This document shows positions 34,262 to 45,884 of a DNA stretch of 64,000 nt, in pieces. Source of the stretch: Oncomelania hupensis. Lineage: Eukaryota > Mollusca > Gastropoda > Littorinimorpha > Pomatiopsidae. The stretch is from the NCBI GenBank assembly GCA_036898135.1, contig CM072522.1, forward strand, positions 14,067,899 to 14,131,898, given 5' to 3'. Position numbers and translations under genes: made by a program. Below the pieces are notes generated by a model. That model ran no database searches. It saw only the letters and a list, made by a program, of their open reading frames with translations, and was not told the origin of the DNA. Within the stretch, counting starts at the first letter, position 1. Each line of letters opens with the position of its first letter.

Positions 34262-34766
34262 CAGAGATGCCTAGGCGCCCTGATGCCTCTCAGTAATTTG
34301 GCAACTTGTTTTCAGTAATTTTGGAACATTTTTCAGTAATCATCAGTAATTCTTTTAAAGCTAATATAAACACACAAAAACTAAGCAAAAAACATATTCA
34401 TAGACCTCTGGGGTTTAAAGCCTTCTTGGCCTTTGGAGCATCGAGTAATTTTATTTCACTGTCAGACTCATCGGCTTCGTGCTTTCGTTTGGAAGCCATT
34501 TTAGAACTCTCGCTTGGTCACGTGATCACCTCTCAAAACATTTCGCGCAAGCTTCGCGGTTACAAAAAAGCCCCATACGAACCGTTAGCTTCGCGGTTAC
34601 GAAAAAAAGCCTCAAACAAACCTATAAATATAGGCATCAGCGGCGCTATGAAAATCCATAAAATTGATCGCTGCAAATCCGTAATTTCGCTAATTATTCC
34701 GTATTTCCGTACTAAATATTGTTTTGACGTTAAATTACTGACGTTCCTTAATACTAGGCATCTCTG
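34262..34766. mobile_element. 505-bp MITE with CAGAGATGCCTAG inverted ends, inserted in a TAG microsatellite
   Basis: Perfect 13-bp inverted ends at 34262-34274 and 34754-34766. Both flanks are TAG repeats, so the target duplication (TAG or TAGTAG) cannot be sized. Encodes a short minus-strand peptide (34398-34499). Confidence 0.82.
34398..34499 (-). pseudogene. 33-aa basic/acidic peptide inside the MITE, possible transposase start
   Basis: MASKRKHEADESDSE to KKALNPRGL, then TGA. Plausible N-terminal remnant of the parent transposase; the family is not identified. Confidence 0.35.
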
Positions 34767-35090
34767 TAGTAGTAAGTAGTATGAAAAGGACAACAAAATT
34801 AAACAGGCTGTGAAGTTTTCTTGGCAATATCCAGATATAATCTCCTTGTTATCATTAGTTAAATATTTCCGATGGAAAGAAGGTGTTTATATATTGTCTG
34901 CAATGTGGGTGTTCATGTATATTATGGCCTTCTTTCCGTTAATTGAATGTAAAGAACGGAAAAAAATACTAAATGCCAAAAGACTTTGGAGCTGTTACAA
35001 GGATGAGGGGAGTATACCTGGATACTGCCAAAAACATGTCTTTGAATTTTTTTATTGCGTCCAACTGGTTTTTAAAACTAATTGTGCTCT

Positions 35091-35285
35091 GTGCGAAAAT
35101 GTGTTGGGAGTGACAATACGATTCGTCATACATTAGCTAAGAGAGGTAACTCTAGCAGAAAAAATACTACGCTAAAAATTAATAGTGCTTTCCGGTGCGA
35201 AAATGTGTTGGGCGTGACAATACGATTTGTCATACATTAGCTAAGAGAGATAACTCTAGCAGAAACTCTCGCTAAATAGTGCTTT
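35091..35285. repeat. ~105-bp tandem duplication
   Basis: 'gcgaaaatgtgttggg' through 'gataactctagcagaaa' occurs at 35094-35162 and again at 35199-35267 with few changes. Confidence 0.75.
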
Positions 35286-35571
35286 TTCCGTCCCTTCCCG
35301 GTACACGGTCTCTGGGAACCAATTAACATCTAGAGTTCCTGGCCCGGTACCATCTGTTAAGTAAACTATTCTATTTCTTCTTGCTTTATGCTACCGCTTC
35401 CATCTTCGGGAAGATTCTGTAGACTTTAAATAGTTTCGAGTTTCGAGGACGAAGTCTGTCAGCTGATGATACACGTTGAACTGAAGCAGATAGTTTCTTT
35501 CGATAATCTTTCTACTCAATTGGACCGAGTTGTTGTATGATTGATATAAAATACTGATTCATACATTTAAA

Positions 35572-35650
35572 AAATGTCTCAAACCTTGATGAATGCCTAA
35601 AACAGGCGAAATCCGGTGTTAAAAACTGGCATCAGTTTCACAACCCCTCC
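35572..35650 (+). ncRNA. Degenerate hammerhead-ribozyme-like motif
   Basis: CTTGATGA then a GCCT-AAAAC-AGGC stem-loop, then GAAA, then a CCGGT/ACTGG stem, then ATC as a would-be cleavage triplet; AAAC/GTTT can close the third stem. The core has an extra or changed T (CTTGATGA rather than CTGATGA), so it would not be expected to cleave. Such motifs accompany Penelope-like elements and retrozymes in molluscs; no such element was identified here. Confidence 0.25.
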
Positions 35651-35941
35651 ATGATGACAAGGTCATCACTAGCTTCCCGTAAAGGTCATTTCCGTTCTCA
35701 TTTGGTTCATAAAGATTAAGTTGTTTTTTTTTTAAATGCATACAAATAGTGTTTTCTTATATAATTAAGTCTGACAGTATCAAAATCTATGTCTAATAAA
35801 GCACATTATAATAAAACATATTATATCATACATATGTTTGATATATTGTAGATATCCTCATGTTCAGCTTAAATTAATCAATATTCCTAACCAGTACGAG
35901 CAAACATTCTTATACCGTTTGAAGAACCATGTGGAATCAAC

Positions 35942-36100
35942 ATGGCGACCGAAGAGGAACCCGTAGATATAGACGAGACAGAAAACGACCAGGGATCAAA
36001 AGCTAAGAAGTCTGCAAAGCATGATTCTGGAGCAGCAGATCTTGAGAAAGTCACGGACTATGTGGAAGAAGCAGAGATTTCCAGTAAAAACCTGGATGAT
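35942..36100 (+). CDS. HYPK: HYPK exon 1 (coding part)
   Basis: 53 codons from MATEEEP to KNLDD, ending at donor gtgagt (phase 0). Confidence 0.94.
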
Positions 36101-38313
36101 GTGAGTAGAAAGCTAAATACAATATGCGTTTAGTAGTAGTACTAGTAGTAGTAGTAGTAGGACTAGAATAGGCCGTGAAGCCTTTATACGTCCCATCGTA
36201 GTTATCATTTGATATCGATTACAGGTCAGGTTTTTAAGCATGTAATAAATTTACCTAAATTATTCATCAAAGCTTCTAAATAATACTTCAAATTTTGGTA
36301 GTTTATCTATTTGATTTTTGAATGAATTAGTACTATTAAGGTATTTTAGATTAGTAGGAAGATTGTTCCAAAGATTGGCAACTCTGTTACTAAAAACATT
36401 TTTCCGAAGGTTAGTTCTTGCATACTGGATAAAAATTTTGCCCTCACTAAGTCGTGTTATATTACAATCAGGTGATGCAAAGAAATAGTTCCATGAGAGG
36501 TCATTTATATGGTTAAATATTTTATAAGTTTCAATTAAATCTCCTCTTAAACGTCTTCCCTTGAGAGAATGTAAGTTTAAATATAGTAACCTTTCACAGT
36601 ATGATAACCCTTTACATTCAGTTAGAATCTTTGTAGCTCTTCACTGCACCTTTTCTATAGCTACTGACTGCCTCTTCAAAAATGGTGACAAAATAATATT
36701 CCCATACTCTAAATGAGGTCTCACTAACTGACTAAGGTCTTATATAGTTGTATAAACATATCTTTATCAATGAATACAAATGTCCTTTTTATTAATCCAA
36801 TCATTCTATTAGCTTTATTAATACAATTTTCTATGTGAGGATCAAACGACAATGATGTATCAAATATAACCCCTAAATCTTTCTCCTCTGTACTAGTTTT
36901 AATTATCATGCTTTCTGCTCTTATTTTCATGTAATAGTTATTTTCTTTATTATTTTTTCCAATGTGCATTACTTTACATTTTTCTACGTTAAAATAAAGA
37001 TTCCATTTGTCAGTCCAGAGTTGTAACATATTAATATCGTTCTGTATAATATCACTGTCATCTGCCCCCCCATAGATTTTTGTGTCATCCGCAAATATTT
37101 TACATAACGATTGAATACCCTCTGGCAAATCATTAATAAAAATCAAGAAAAGTATCGGGCCTAAGATTGATCCTTGCGGAATTCCGCTAACTACATCTAA
37201 AATAGATGATCTTGCATCTCCTATTCTTACTTTCTGCATCCTCCCAATTAAAAAATTTCTTACCCATCTTAATACTGAGCCAACTATGCAATAGGCCTCC
37301 ATTTTCAATAACAGTCGTTCATGGGGAACACTATCAAATGCTTTACGAAAATCAAGATATATCACATTATTGTGTTCTTTGTGACTATTCAGTATTCTCA
37401 TGCCTGGCGTTGTCATTCACTCATTGACACTCTCAAAGTCTCTTCTTATTTCTCATTATTCTGTGTGTTATCAGCAACCAATATGATTTCCATTTGTTTT
37501 CGTTCTTCCCAGGCTATGAAAGTGGTGAGTGACCAGCAGACAAGAGAAGCACGAGCCAAACAGGAGAAAGAGAAGGAATTGTCCAAAGTGAAAATCAACA
37601 AGGATGACGTAGATCTCATTGTGAGTAAACCCTGAGTTCTGTGGCTAATACCTAGGAGCATGTATTAAAACTATTACCTGTCTTGTCGACTGTTAGTATG
37701 CAGTGTCATGGATTTGCCTTAGGGTTAGGGTTCCGACAAGCTAATAGGTTTAGTCGATGTTCCTAGGATTTAACTGGATCTGCTAGTGACTTGAAATCTC
37801 TACAGAGGATGCAAGAGAAAGTTGTTGCAGATCACTTGTTGAAGATCACCACTGGAAAGGGACATTTGTGCGCTAAGCAAGATGGCCACTTAGATTCAGT
37901 TTGCTGATAAATTCAGTGCAGCTATTCCACAATTTGGGAAGATTTATCATACACATTATAATTACTGTACATAGTTTCATTGAATTTATTGGTTCAACAG
38001 CTCGTGCATTGGATGCTACCATATTAGAATTACGTTCCAGCGTGCTTGATTTACTCAAGATTTAAAAAAAAAAAAAGAAGACAAAATATTGCTGGTCTGG
38101 AGAGGGCAAAAAAATTATTATTTTTGGTAGAGTATATGTTCCAGAGTCAGGAGTGGTCATAATATTGAGATTTAAAATGTACAAAATAATAATTATTATT
38201 TTTTAATAACTTTGCAGGTGCAGGAAATGGAGATCCCCAGAATGAAAGCAGAACGCATTTTACGAGAGCACAAGGGCAATGTGGTGGAGGCATTAACGGA
38301 GCTGGTGAACTAA
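35942..38313 (+). CDS. HYPK: HYPK, huntingtin-interacting protein K / NatA partner, three exons
   Basis: Exons 35942-36100, 37513-37620 and 38218-38313 join in phase 0 to a 120-aa protein, about the length of vertebrate HYPK. The donors are GATGAT|gtgagt and CTCATT|gtgagt; the acceptors are ttcttcccag and ctttgcag. The N-terminus is acidic and disordered. The block KHDSGAADLEKVTDY is the family hallmark. The middle is a charged helix (KQEKEKELSK). The C-terminal half (about residues 85-120) forms the UBA-like fold, ending REHKGNVVEALTELVN. In other animals HYPK binds ribosome-associated NatA (NAA10/NAA15), tunes N-terminal acetylation and has chaperone-like activity. The ATG at 35942 has a fair context (caacATGG). 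Intron 1 carries an antisense LINE fragment. Confidence 0.95.
36134..37420 (-). pseudogene. Damaged CR1/Jockey-like LINE reverse transcriptase fragment in HYPK intron 1
   Basis: Minus-strand translation gives RT blocks NVIYLDFRKAFD, SGIPQGSILGP and FADDTKIY in one frame (37416-36724). A frameshift near 36740 is followed by a second frame with one internal TGA that runs on to a stop near 36262 (LVRPHLEYGNI ... NNLPTNLKYL). The 5' part (endonuclease, ORF1) is absent. A (TAC)n-like tail lies at 36134-36175. It is antisense to HYPK and cannot encode a functional protein as it stands. The exact clade is uncertain. Confidence 0.85.
37513..37620 (+). CDS. HYPK: HYPK exon 2
   Basis: 36 codons, AMKVVSDQQ to DDVDLI. 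Acceptor ttcttcccag and donor gtgagt; phase 0. Confidence 0.94.
38218..38313 (+). CDS. HYPK: HYPK exon 3 (terminal coding exon)
   Basis: 31 codons plus TAA, VQEMEIPRMK to ALTELVN. It is too short to stand out as a long ORF, but the acceptor tttgcag, the frame and the conserved C-terminus make it clear. Confidence 0.94.
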   Translation: MQEMEIPRMKAERILREHKGNVVEALTELVN

Positions 38314-38900
38314 CAACCTACGCAGCAGCCATGTTGACTGATAGCAGAGTCTTAATCAGGGTGGCCAGAGCGTTTGTGTTTCAGTGACCAATTTCAACTA
38401 CCTTTCCCACACTGCTATTTTCTTGTTTCTAAATTCAGCAGCCTATGGATTTTAGGAGAAAAGTGGCCAAATACCGAAGCTTCCAGCAGACTTATCATTG
38501 GAGGAGAAAAGCGGTCACACACTGTAGTTTTCCAGTGTTGTTGTTGTTTCTGTTCCCAATGACAAGTACTAGGTGTGTTATCTATATAACTAGAAATCAA
38601 AAAGGCCATCATGATTGTACTCAGAGGATTCCTTCCTCCACCAATTTGGATGGCTCCGGGTCGTTTTCGAGATCAAGTGTACATCCATTGAGAAAATTTT
38701 AGGGTTATGTGAGAGATCAACTGGGGAATATGTTGAAGTTGCAAGATGTTACGTCACAAGTGACAACTCTGTGATCTCTCTCTCACACACACACAAGCAG
38801 GCAAGTGTACGCTGGAGAGAATGGAACCGTTGTCAAAATATGCAGCATCATGTCGTCATTATTTTCCCCAAAATAAAATAATGTATATTCTTGCGTTGAT
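38314..38900 (+). other. Likely HYPK 3' UTR with AATAAA
   Basis: Follows the HYPK stop and contains a canonical AATAAA at 38872-38877, about 560 nt downstream. No other coding signal or recognised repeat was seen in it. Confidence 0.55.
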
Positions 38901-39417
38901 TATTTGTTAAGTAGTTATTACTCTTATTTTTGTAGATCTATCTCTATATATAAGATTTTAGCTTTCGATGTAAACTTAAAAGCAAAAATAGTATTTTAAC
39001 CTAAATTTGCATTTCAACTTTGTAAGCGATACCATAAAGTAGAAATTGTAAGGCAAGTAATATTTTATAATATGGCAGTGATTTTATTTTATTTTGCCAT
39101 TTATGCAGGAACTTAGCAATGTAAAAATAAATCTTATGCTACATTACTTAGATTACTACTGTATATGGTTAGTATTAAACATACCATTTTTCAAATTGGG
39201 ATGACATAGAAATTGAAACAAAAACTGCTGTGTTTAGGATTATTCCAGAAACTGAGACTGCTGCGCTTAAGATTGCATGAACAAAGCAAGTTGGTTCATT
39301 TTTGTTAGGTGCGATTGTCGTTCATCATTCGTAAGATTGTTTGTTGTCAGAACCCTTCTTTTTAAAAAAACACATTTACATGAAATAAGACTTGGTGTGT
39401 ACAGTTTTGTCATGTTC

Positions 39418-39650
39418 CTATCCTATCCTATCCCATAACTCGGAGGTCGTAGGGGCATCACAGATGATCGTTTAACCAGCGTACTCCATCTTTCCCTGTC
39501 CTCAGCAACCCTGATTGTTTCGCTCAGTGTCAAACCAGTCCATTTTCGAATGTTGTCCTCCCACCTCTTTTTCAGTCTCCCTCTTCTTCTACCTCCTTGC
39601 ACTGTGCCTTGCAGGATGGTCTTTGCAAGACCTGATGATCTGATGTTGTC
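39418..39650 (-). mobile_element. 5'-truncated RTE-like LINE copy
   Basis: Minus-strand tail end of the LINE with a short (GGATA)n tail at the left edge (39418-39432) and the GRPKKRWEDN region (GRLKKRWEDN here). Confidence 0.88.
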
Positions 39651-39794
39651 CGTTTTAGAATTGACATTATCTGCACTGCCTCTTTTTGTTTCCTTTGAAA
39701 ACTGTAGTGTGTAGAATAATGTGAACTTGAAACTCTCCTGTGAATCCCTTGGTCGCTTGCCCACTTGTCTCTTAAGCTCTGTGAACCCATTTAT

Positions 39795-40080
39795 CCCCTT
39801 TAGATGAGAGTATGAACCATAGTCTAATCTGTGAACAAACGCACTTTTTTTTTCATCACACAGACTTTAAAGATCCTGACGCCCATGTCCTAGACGGGCG
39901 AGTGCCAGCTACATAAAAACCATGCAGCGAGCGTTATAGGTTCCTTTCTCCTCTATACCCTGCCGCCCAGGATTGTTCTCCCGAGGGGCGCCTGAGGCAG
40001 CAAATAGGAGGCTCCAGCGGCTAGAGTTATGTTCTACGTCAACCAGCGCCTCAAGCTGGAAATAAGAACAATAACGTAAA
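39795..40080 (+). mobile_element. SINE-B copy
   Basis: ctttagatgagagtatgaac through gatcctgacgcccatgtcc to agcgcctcaagctgg; diverged 3' end. A hAT-like MITE lies just after. Confidence 0.72.
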
Positions 40081-40138
40081 TTTGAAAAATTGAAAAAAAA
40101 AATTGGTGCCCTATTAGAGGGTAGACCCATACTGGTGA

Positions 40139-40600
40139 CAGGGCCGGACCTAAGTTTTTCAGGGGTAGGGGCCCAAATATATTTTAGGGTAGTAACGAAG
40201 AGCCGAGCCAACGGCGCGAAGCGCCTAGTTTGCTAGGGGGGTCTGGGGGCATGCTCCCCCGTAAAATTTTTTGAAAAGGGTGAAAAAATGGTGCAATCTG
40301 AGCATGTAAATTGCAAAATTTTGGTGCTATAGTTTGCCACTGATTTTGGGGAGAAATTACCCTCTCTCTCTCTCTCTCTCTCTCTCTTGTTTTTGTTTTT
40401 TGTTTGTGTGGTTAGTGTTTTCGTTTGTTTCTGCAGAGAGACTCTCGTTTCTGTATCACTTGTTTTTATTTGTGTGTGTGTGGGTTTTTTTGTGTTTTTT
40501 TTCCCCCACATTTTATTTTCTTTCTTTTTTTTTCTTTCTTTTTTCTTTTTTTTTTCAAAAAAGGGTAGGGGCCCGGGCCTCTAGGGCAGGTCCGGCCCTG
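40139..40600. mobile_element. hAT-like MITE, CAGGGCCGGACCT ends, 6-bp target duplication
   Basis: Thirteen-base terminal inverted repeats CAGGGCCGGACCT at 40139-40151 and 40588-40600, flanked by TGGTGA (40133-40138 and 40601-40606). 462 bp, with a central (CT)n and T-rich core; no coding frame. Confidence 0.85.
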
Positions 40601-41082
40601 TGGTGATGCTGTGTGCATGGTCCAGCACCATAAATGGCAATGCTGCATGTGCCAAACTGCATGAGCGGGATGTATATGTATGTACGCTAGTGACTCAAAC
40701 AAACATTAACTACATTAATGCTTTTGAGTTGATGATGATGGCGCTTACGGCACCGAAATGGTTAAACACGGAATGCGTACAGCCATCATTCACTGTAGGG
40801 ATTAAAAGAGCAAGTTCAATGTAATTATAAGATGCTTTGAAGATTCATGCTGTAGGACATACAAACTATTTATACTAATTTCTTTTTTTAAAGACTTATT
40901 TTCACATTTGAGCAGTTTTATTCATGAAGATATCAAAGTTAGGAGATACAAAACAGTTTGGAGATCTTTTTTTGAGTTTCATGCATATATATACATAATT
41001 CTCTGTATACACAACAATTTCATTTTCACACATTTTTATTCATGAATGTTAAAGTTTGTAGGTATTTTGAGATCTTGGGTTT

Positions 41083-41180
41083 CATTGACTGCATCCAATA
41101 TCATTATTGAAGGGAGGAAACCGAAATATCTGGAGAAAACCCTCTATGTCCTGAAACGTTTTGCACCTAAGTCATGTACT
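41083..41180 (-). mobile_element. SINE-C fragment
   Basis: The reverse complement contains GACTTAGGTGCAAAACG, TTTTCTCCAG and CCTCCCTTCAATAATG from the middle of SINE-C. Confidence 0.7.
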
Positions 41181-41193
41181 CTTTGTCCCATGC

Positions 41194-41852
41194 TGGTTGG
41201 TTAGTTAGTCGTTTATTTATAGGGCTCAGCGGACTGCAAAGAGCCGAATCAGGACCACAATTTGGCTGCAAGAGGATACACTCCTGATCCGTATAATAGG
41301 TCTCCTGAAACAACCGTGAGGGTAACACTGAAGGCACTCCACCAGCCAATCACTTTACAACAAAGGCATCCCATGTTGGGGACGCTGAGGCTGTACTCTA
41401 ATTTATCAAAACAAAATAGAATATAAACATCATTATAAAATATTAACAAAACACGTACATATAAAATGCCTACATTGCTAAATCATAATACCATAGAAAG
41501 CCCTAGTGACCATTTGCCAGAAAGCGTCCAATATCCCCAAAGCTGACCCCATACACAAATGAGCAGTTTGGGGAGAGTTTTTAAAAACAAAGAAAAAACA
41601 AAAGATAGGTGACTGGTCTAGTGAAGAAGATGTTAGTTTGATAGAGAAGAGTAGGAGCGAGAAAGAGCAAATGAGAATGACAAAAACTGTAGGAATTTAA
41701 AGCACTAAATTTCCACATGATACCTGACCTCTATACAGAAACCCCCTGCATCCCCACAAGGAGGAGGGGTGAGGGGATCCCAGGCGGGTTTGAACCTGCT
41801 ACCTTCGGTATAGGAAACCAGCACCTTATCAAACTGTACTGTCAAGCCACCC
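41194..41852 (-). mobile_element. SINE-A copy with tRNA-like head
   Basis: (AACC/AACT)-type tail at the left, common body, and a tRNA-like head at 41770-41852 (minus strand: GGTGCTGGTTTCC ... GTAGCAGGTTCAAACCC). Confidence 0.82.
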
Positions 41853-41982
41853 ACTGGGCAACATACACATACACTCTATGTCGCCCTCACACACATTCTC
41901 CCTCACAAACACAACCTTGTAATGTTTACAACACGTACTGCTTTGGGAAATATCAATGGTCAAAATGCACGCAGAAAGAGAG

Positions 41983-42409
41983 TTACATTACATTACATAA
42001 TTGTTGCTTTAGGTCCAGCGGACTCTTCCGAGCCAAATCAGGACCGAACAACCCCCAATCCGCATAAAAGATCTGCTGAAACAACCCTAGTGGGAAAACT
42101 GAATGCCCTCCACCAGCCAGTCACTTTACAATAAAGACATCCCACGCAGGGGACGGCTGAGGCTTCACCCCAACTAATCGAACCCCCGTTTACAAAAACA
42201 AAATAGAATACAAACATCATTATAAATTATCAACAAAACACATACATATAAAATGCCTACATTGCTAAATAATAACATCATAGGAAGCCCTAGTGACCAC
42301 CTGGCAGAAAGCGTCCAATATTCCCAAGCTGATCCAACAGACCTCATACACTAACAAGGAGTCTTGTCCCGGAAGAGTTTTCAAAAAAACAGGTAGGAGA
42401 CTGGTCTAG
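41983..42409 (-). mobile_element. SINE-A copy, 5'-truncated
   Basis: Starts with an (ATGTA)-type tail (acattacattacat) and is cut at 'ggtctagc' where the next copy's tail begins. Confidence 0.82.
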
Positions 42410-43033
42410 CTTGATTGATTGATTGATTGATTTATTGTTGCTTTAGGTCCAGCGGACTCTTCCGAGCCAAATCAGGACCGGACAACCCCCGATCCGCATA
42501 AAAGATCTGCTGAAACAACCCCAGTGGGAAAATTGAATGCCCTCCACCGGCCAGTCACTTTACAATAAAGACATCCCACGCGGGGGACGGCTGAGGGTTG
42601 ACCTCAACTACGCGAACACCCCGGTTACAAAAACAAAATAGAATACAAACATCATTATAAATCATCAACCAAACACATACATATAAAATGCCTATAGTGC
42701 TAAATAGTACAATCATAGGAAGCCCTAGTGACCACCCGGCAGAAAGCGTCCAACACTCCCAAGCTGATCCAACAGACCCCATACACAAACGAGGAGTCTT
42801 GTCCAGGAAGAGTTTTCAAGAAAAAAGGTAGGTCATTGATCTAGCGAAGAAGAAGATAGTATAGCAGAGTGACTGGTCTAGCGAAGAAGACGATAGTATA
42901 GCAGATTGATAGAACAGAGCAGGAATGAGAAAGAGCAAATGAGAAAGACAGCGACAGTGGGAATTTAAAGCACTAAATTTCCAGAAAGTGGGGATACTAT
43001 TTATACTGAAACCCCCGGCACCCCAACGGGGGT
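42410..43033 (-). mobile_element. SINE-A copy
   Basis: (AATC)n tail, body, and 5' end at CCCCCGTTGGGGTGCCGGGG with no head. A 40-bp internal duplication (gtctagcgaagaag) lies at 42835-42905. Confidence 0.82.
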
Positions 43034-43092
43034 AGAAAGAGAGTTGTAATTGTAAACAAGAAGTAGTGCTTCGGAAAATATTCCCAATATAC

Positions 43093-43656
43093 TCCTTCAG
43101 ATTACATTACATGATTATTTCTTTCGATCCAGCGGACTCTTTTGAGCCAAATCAGGACCAGACAACCCCGGATCCGCATAAAAGATCTGCTGAAACAAAA
43201 CCTAGTGGTATAACTGAATACTCTCCACCAGCCAGTCACTTTACAATAAAGACATCCCACGCAGGGGATGCCGTTAATTTATCGAACCCCCGTTTACAAA
43301 AACAAAATAGAATACAAACATCATTATAAATTATCAACAAAACACATACATATAAAATGCCTACATTGCCAAATAATAACATCATAGGAAGCCCTAGTGA
43401 CCACCTGGCCAGCAGAAAGCGTCCAATATTCCCAAGCTGCTCCAACAGACCTCACACACAAATAAGGAGTCTTGTCCCGGAGGAGTTTTCAAGAAAAAAG
43501 GTAGGTGACTGGTCTAGCGAAGAAGAAGATAGTATAGCAGATTGATAGAACAGAGCAGGAATGATAAAGACAGCGGCAGTGGGAATTTAAAGCACTAAAT
43601 TTCCAGAAAGTGGGGATACTATTTATACTAAAAAACCCGGCACCCCAACAGGGGTA
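43093..43656 (-). mobile_element. SINE-A copy
   Basis: Tail acattacat-type, body, same headless 5' end. A SINE-B copy starts immediately after it. Confidence 0.82.
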
Positions 43657-43657
43657 C

Positions 43658-44165
43658 TCCTTCAGATGAGAGTATAAACCAAGTTCTAGTCTGTGCACGC
43701 ATGCATTCCATCGCATGGACTTAGATGGGTTAGTTGGTTAGTTATTCATTGCTTACATGGTCCAGAGGACTGCGAAGAGCCAAATCAGGACCACAAAATC
43801 AAGAACACAACTTGGCTGAAAGAGGACTCAGCCCTGATCCGCATAAAAGATCTGCTGAAACAACCCCAGTGGTAACACTGAAGGCACTATATCAGCCGGT
43901 CACTGTACAATAAAGGCTGAGGCTATACTCTTGGTGTAAACAAATATTTTACTCTTAATTTATCAAACCCCCGTTTACAAAAACAAACTAGAATACAAAC
44001 ATCATAGATTGGTTAGTGCAGGTTACACATAGGTCCCACGATCTGGCCATCAGTCTATGCACCCAAGGTTGCAAGTGGCTTCAGTTAGATCCTGTGTCAG
44101 CCAGCGCCTTGAGCAGCTCTTAAGCTGGAAAAGTGCTATACAAGAACCATTAAATTAAAAATTAA
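43658..44165 (+). mobile_element. SINE-B copy interrupted by a nested SINE-A
   Basis: 5' part 43658-43726 (ccttcagatgagagtataa ... ccatcgcatggactt) and 3' part 44013-44165 (ttagatcctgtgtcagcc ... agtgctatacaagaacc) are collinear once SINE-A is removed. Confidence 0.75.
43727..44012 (-). mobile_element. SINE-A copy nested inside SINE-B
   Basis: (AACC)n-type tail plus 3' part of the body. It splits a SINE-B copy into 43658-43726 and 44013-44165. Confidence 0.78.
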
Positions 44166-45029
44166 TAACATAGCAATGGGCAATATTTTGACATACATAC
44201 ACATGCACACAAACTTGCCATTTTGAAAACAAGAGATAGCGCATATCTAGGCATTGGGAATTGAGAAAAGTAGAATGGTCATATGAGTAGGCCAGAGGAT
44301 ATGGTGCCAAGGAGCTGTCCCAAGATCCCCTGAAGATTTGTGTTTTCCTTTTAGCAATCTAATCACTTTTTGGTGTGTATTTGACTAGATATATACTGAG
44401 ATCTTTGAAAGCACGCTCAACACTTTTCAGTGCCTCCGTGTTTTGCATGCTGCGGGCTATTTACAGCTTGCCTGCACCACTCTTCCAGTGAAAGGAAGCA
44501 TTGGAAAAGCTATTTAGAGCTAGCCTGGCTGACCTAACCTCCAAATCTGAAAAGCTTTGGTTGAGCCGCTGTTTCAGGTGGTATATTACAATTCCGGATC
44601 CGGTTAGATTCTTTGTTCAGTTTTGATTTTTCGTACTCCAATAGACCTACTGTTTGATTTCCTACTCTGGTTTTTCAACCACACCCCATCGACAGATCCT
44701 TTTAACATTCACAGCGAGTGTTGCCCCACAAGGGAAGAGGGGGGTGTGGGGGGGGGGGGGGAAGCTTTCAATAAAAATATAACTCTTTGGAAAACTTTCT
44801 TTTTTTTAATCAATACATTCTGAAGTTTTAGTGCCTATTAATAGCAACCTCTAGCCAGCACTCTTGAGCTAAAAATAGCATCTACCAACGCCAGCAAAGT
44901 TTTAAAATAAACAAAAAGAGATTTAAAAAAAAAAAAAAAAAGGTTGGTAAGGTTTAGGTTGATACAGTAGACCCTACCCTCTCGCCGACACCAAAGATGC
45001 TCTCTTGAAGCCATGTGGTTCATTCAGAA
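44166..45029. other. Non-coding gap inside the SINE-A cluster
   Basis: No gene. Contains 'cttccagtgaaaggaagca' (about 44487), resembling text just before repeat P at 8140, and a poly(G) at 44750. Confidence 0.4.
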
Positions 45030-45742
45030 ATGGGGTCGATTTATTGATTGATTTATTGTTGCTTTAGGTCCAGCGGACTCCTCCAAGCCAAATCAGGACC
45101 GGACAACCCCCGATCCGCATAAAAGATCTGCTGAAACAACCCTAGTGGGAAAATTGAACGCCCTCCACCGGCCAGTCACTTTACAATAAAGGCATCCCAC
45201 GCGGGGGACGGCTGAGGGTTTACCTCAACTACGCGAACCCCCGGTTACAAAAACAAAATAGAATACAACCATCATTACAAATCATCAACGAAACGTATAC
45301 ATTAAAAATGCCTATATTGCTAAATACTAACATCATAGGAAGCCCTAGTGACCACCCAGCAGAAAGCGTCCAACACTCCCAAGCTGATCCAACAGACCTC
45401 ATACACAAACAAGGAGTCTTGTCCAGGAAGAGTTTTCAAGAAAAAAGGTAGGTCATTGATCTAGCGAAGAAGAAGATAGTATAGCAGAGTGATAGGACAG
45501 AGCAGGAATGGGAAAGAGTCTATGAGGAAGATAGCGACAGTGGGAATTTAAAGCACTAAATTTCCATAAAGTGGGGATACTATTTATACTGAAAACCCCC
45601 GGCACTCCAACGGGGGTACTGTTGCCGCAGTGAATCTGTCTTGCCTATAAAGGAAAGACAGGTTTTCAACTGTGGCTTTCACTTTTCCCTTTATAGGTTT
45701 GAACAATCTACAGTGGCAAGATTGCTCATGACCCCAAGGGGT
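45030..45742 (-). mobile_element. SINE-A copy with non-tRNA head
   Basis: (AATC) tail, common body, then the same extra 5' module as the 18-kb copy (minus strand: GGTCATGAGCAATCTTGCC). Confidence 0.82.
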
Positions 45743-45884
45743 AGAAATGGGGTCAAAGGTCAGATGGCCATGGTGCTGATGCATTTTTTAAACAGGGGAA
45801 ATCGCTCTCTATCACAACAGAAATGGAAAATTCAAACTTCAGTGGTTGGTTTGAGCAAACAAAGCCCGTTTTATCACTGTTTAC

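Larger units (their letters stand above)
34767..35941. other. Upstream region of HYPK
   Basis: Presumed to hold the HYPK promoter. Contains a 105-bp tandem duplication and, at 35572-35650, a hammerhead-like motif. A 108-aa open frame at 34810-35136 has no recognisable domain. Confidence 0.4.

Noticed and set aside
34810..35136. 108-aa plus-strand frame before HYPK
   Set aside because: No recognisable domain or splice signals, and it runs into a non-coding 105-bp duplication; kept only as part of the upstream region.
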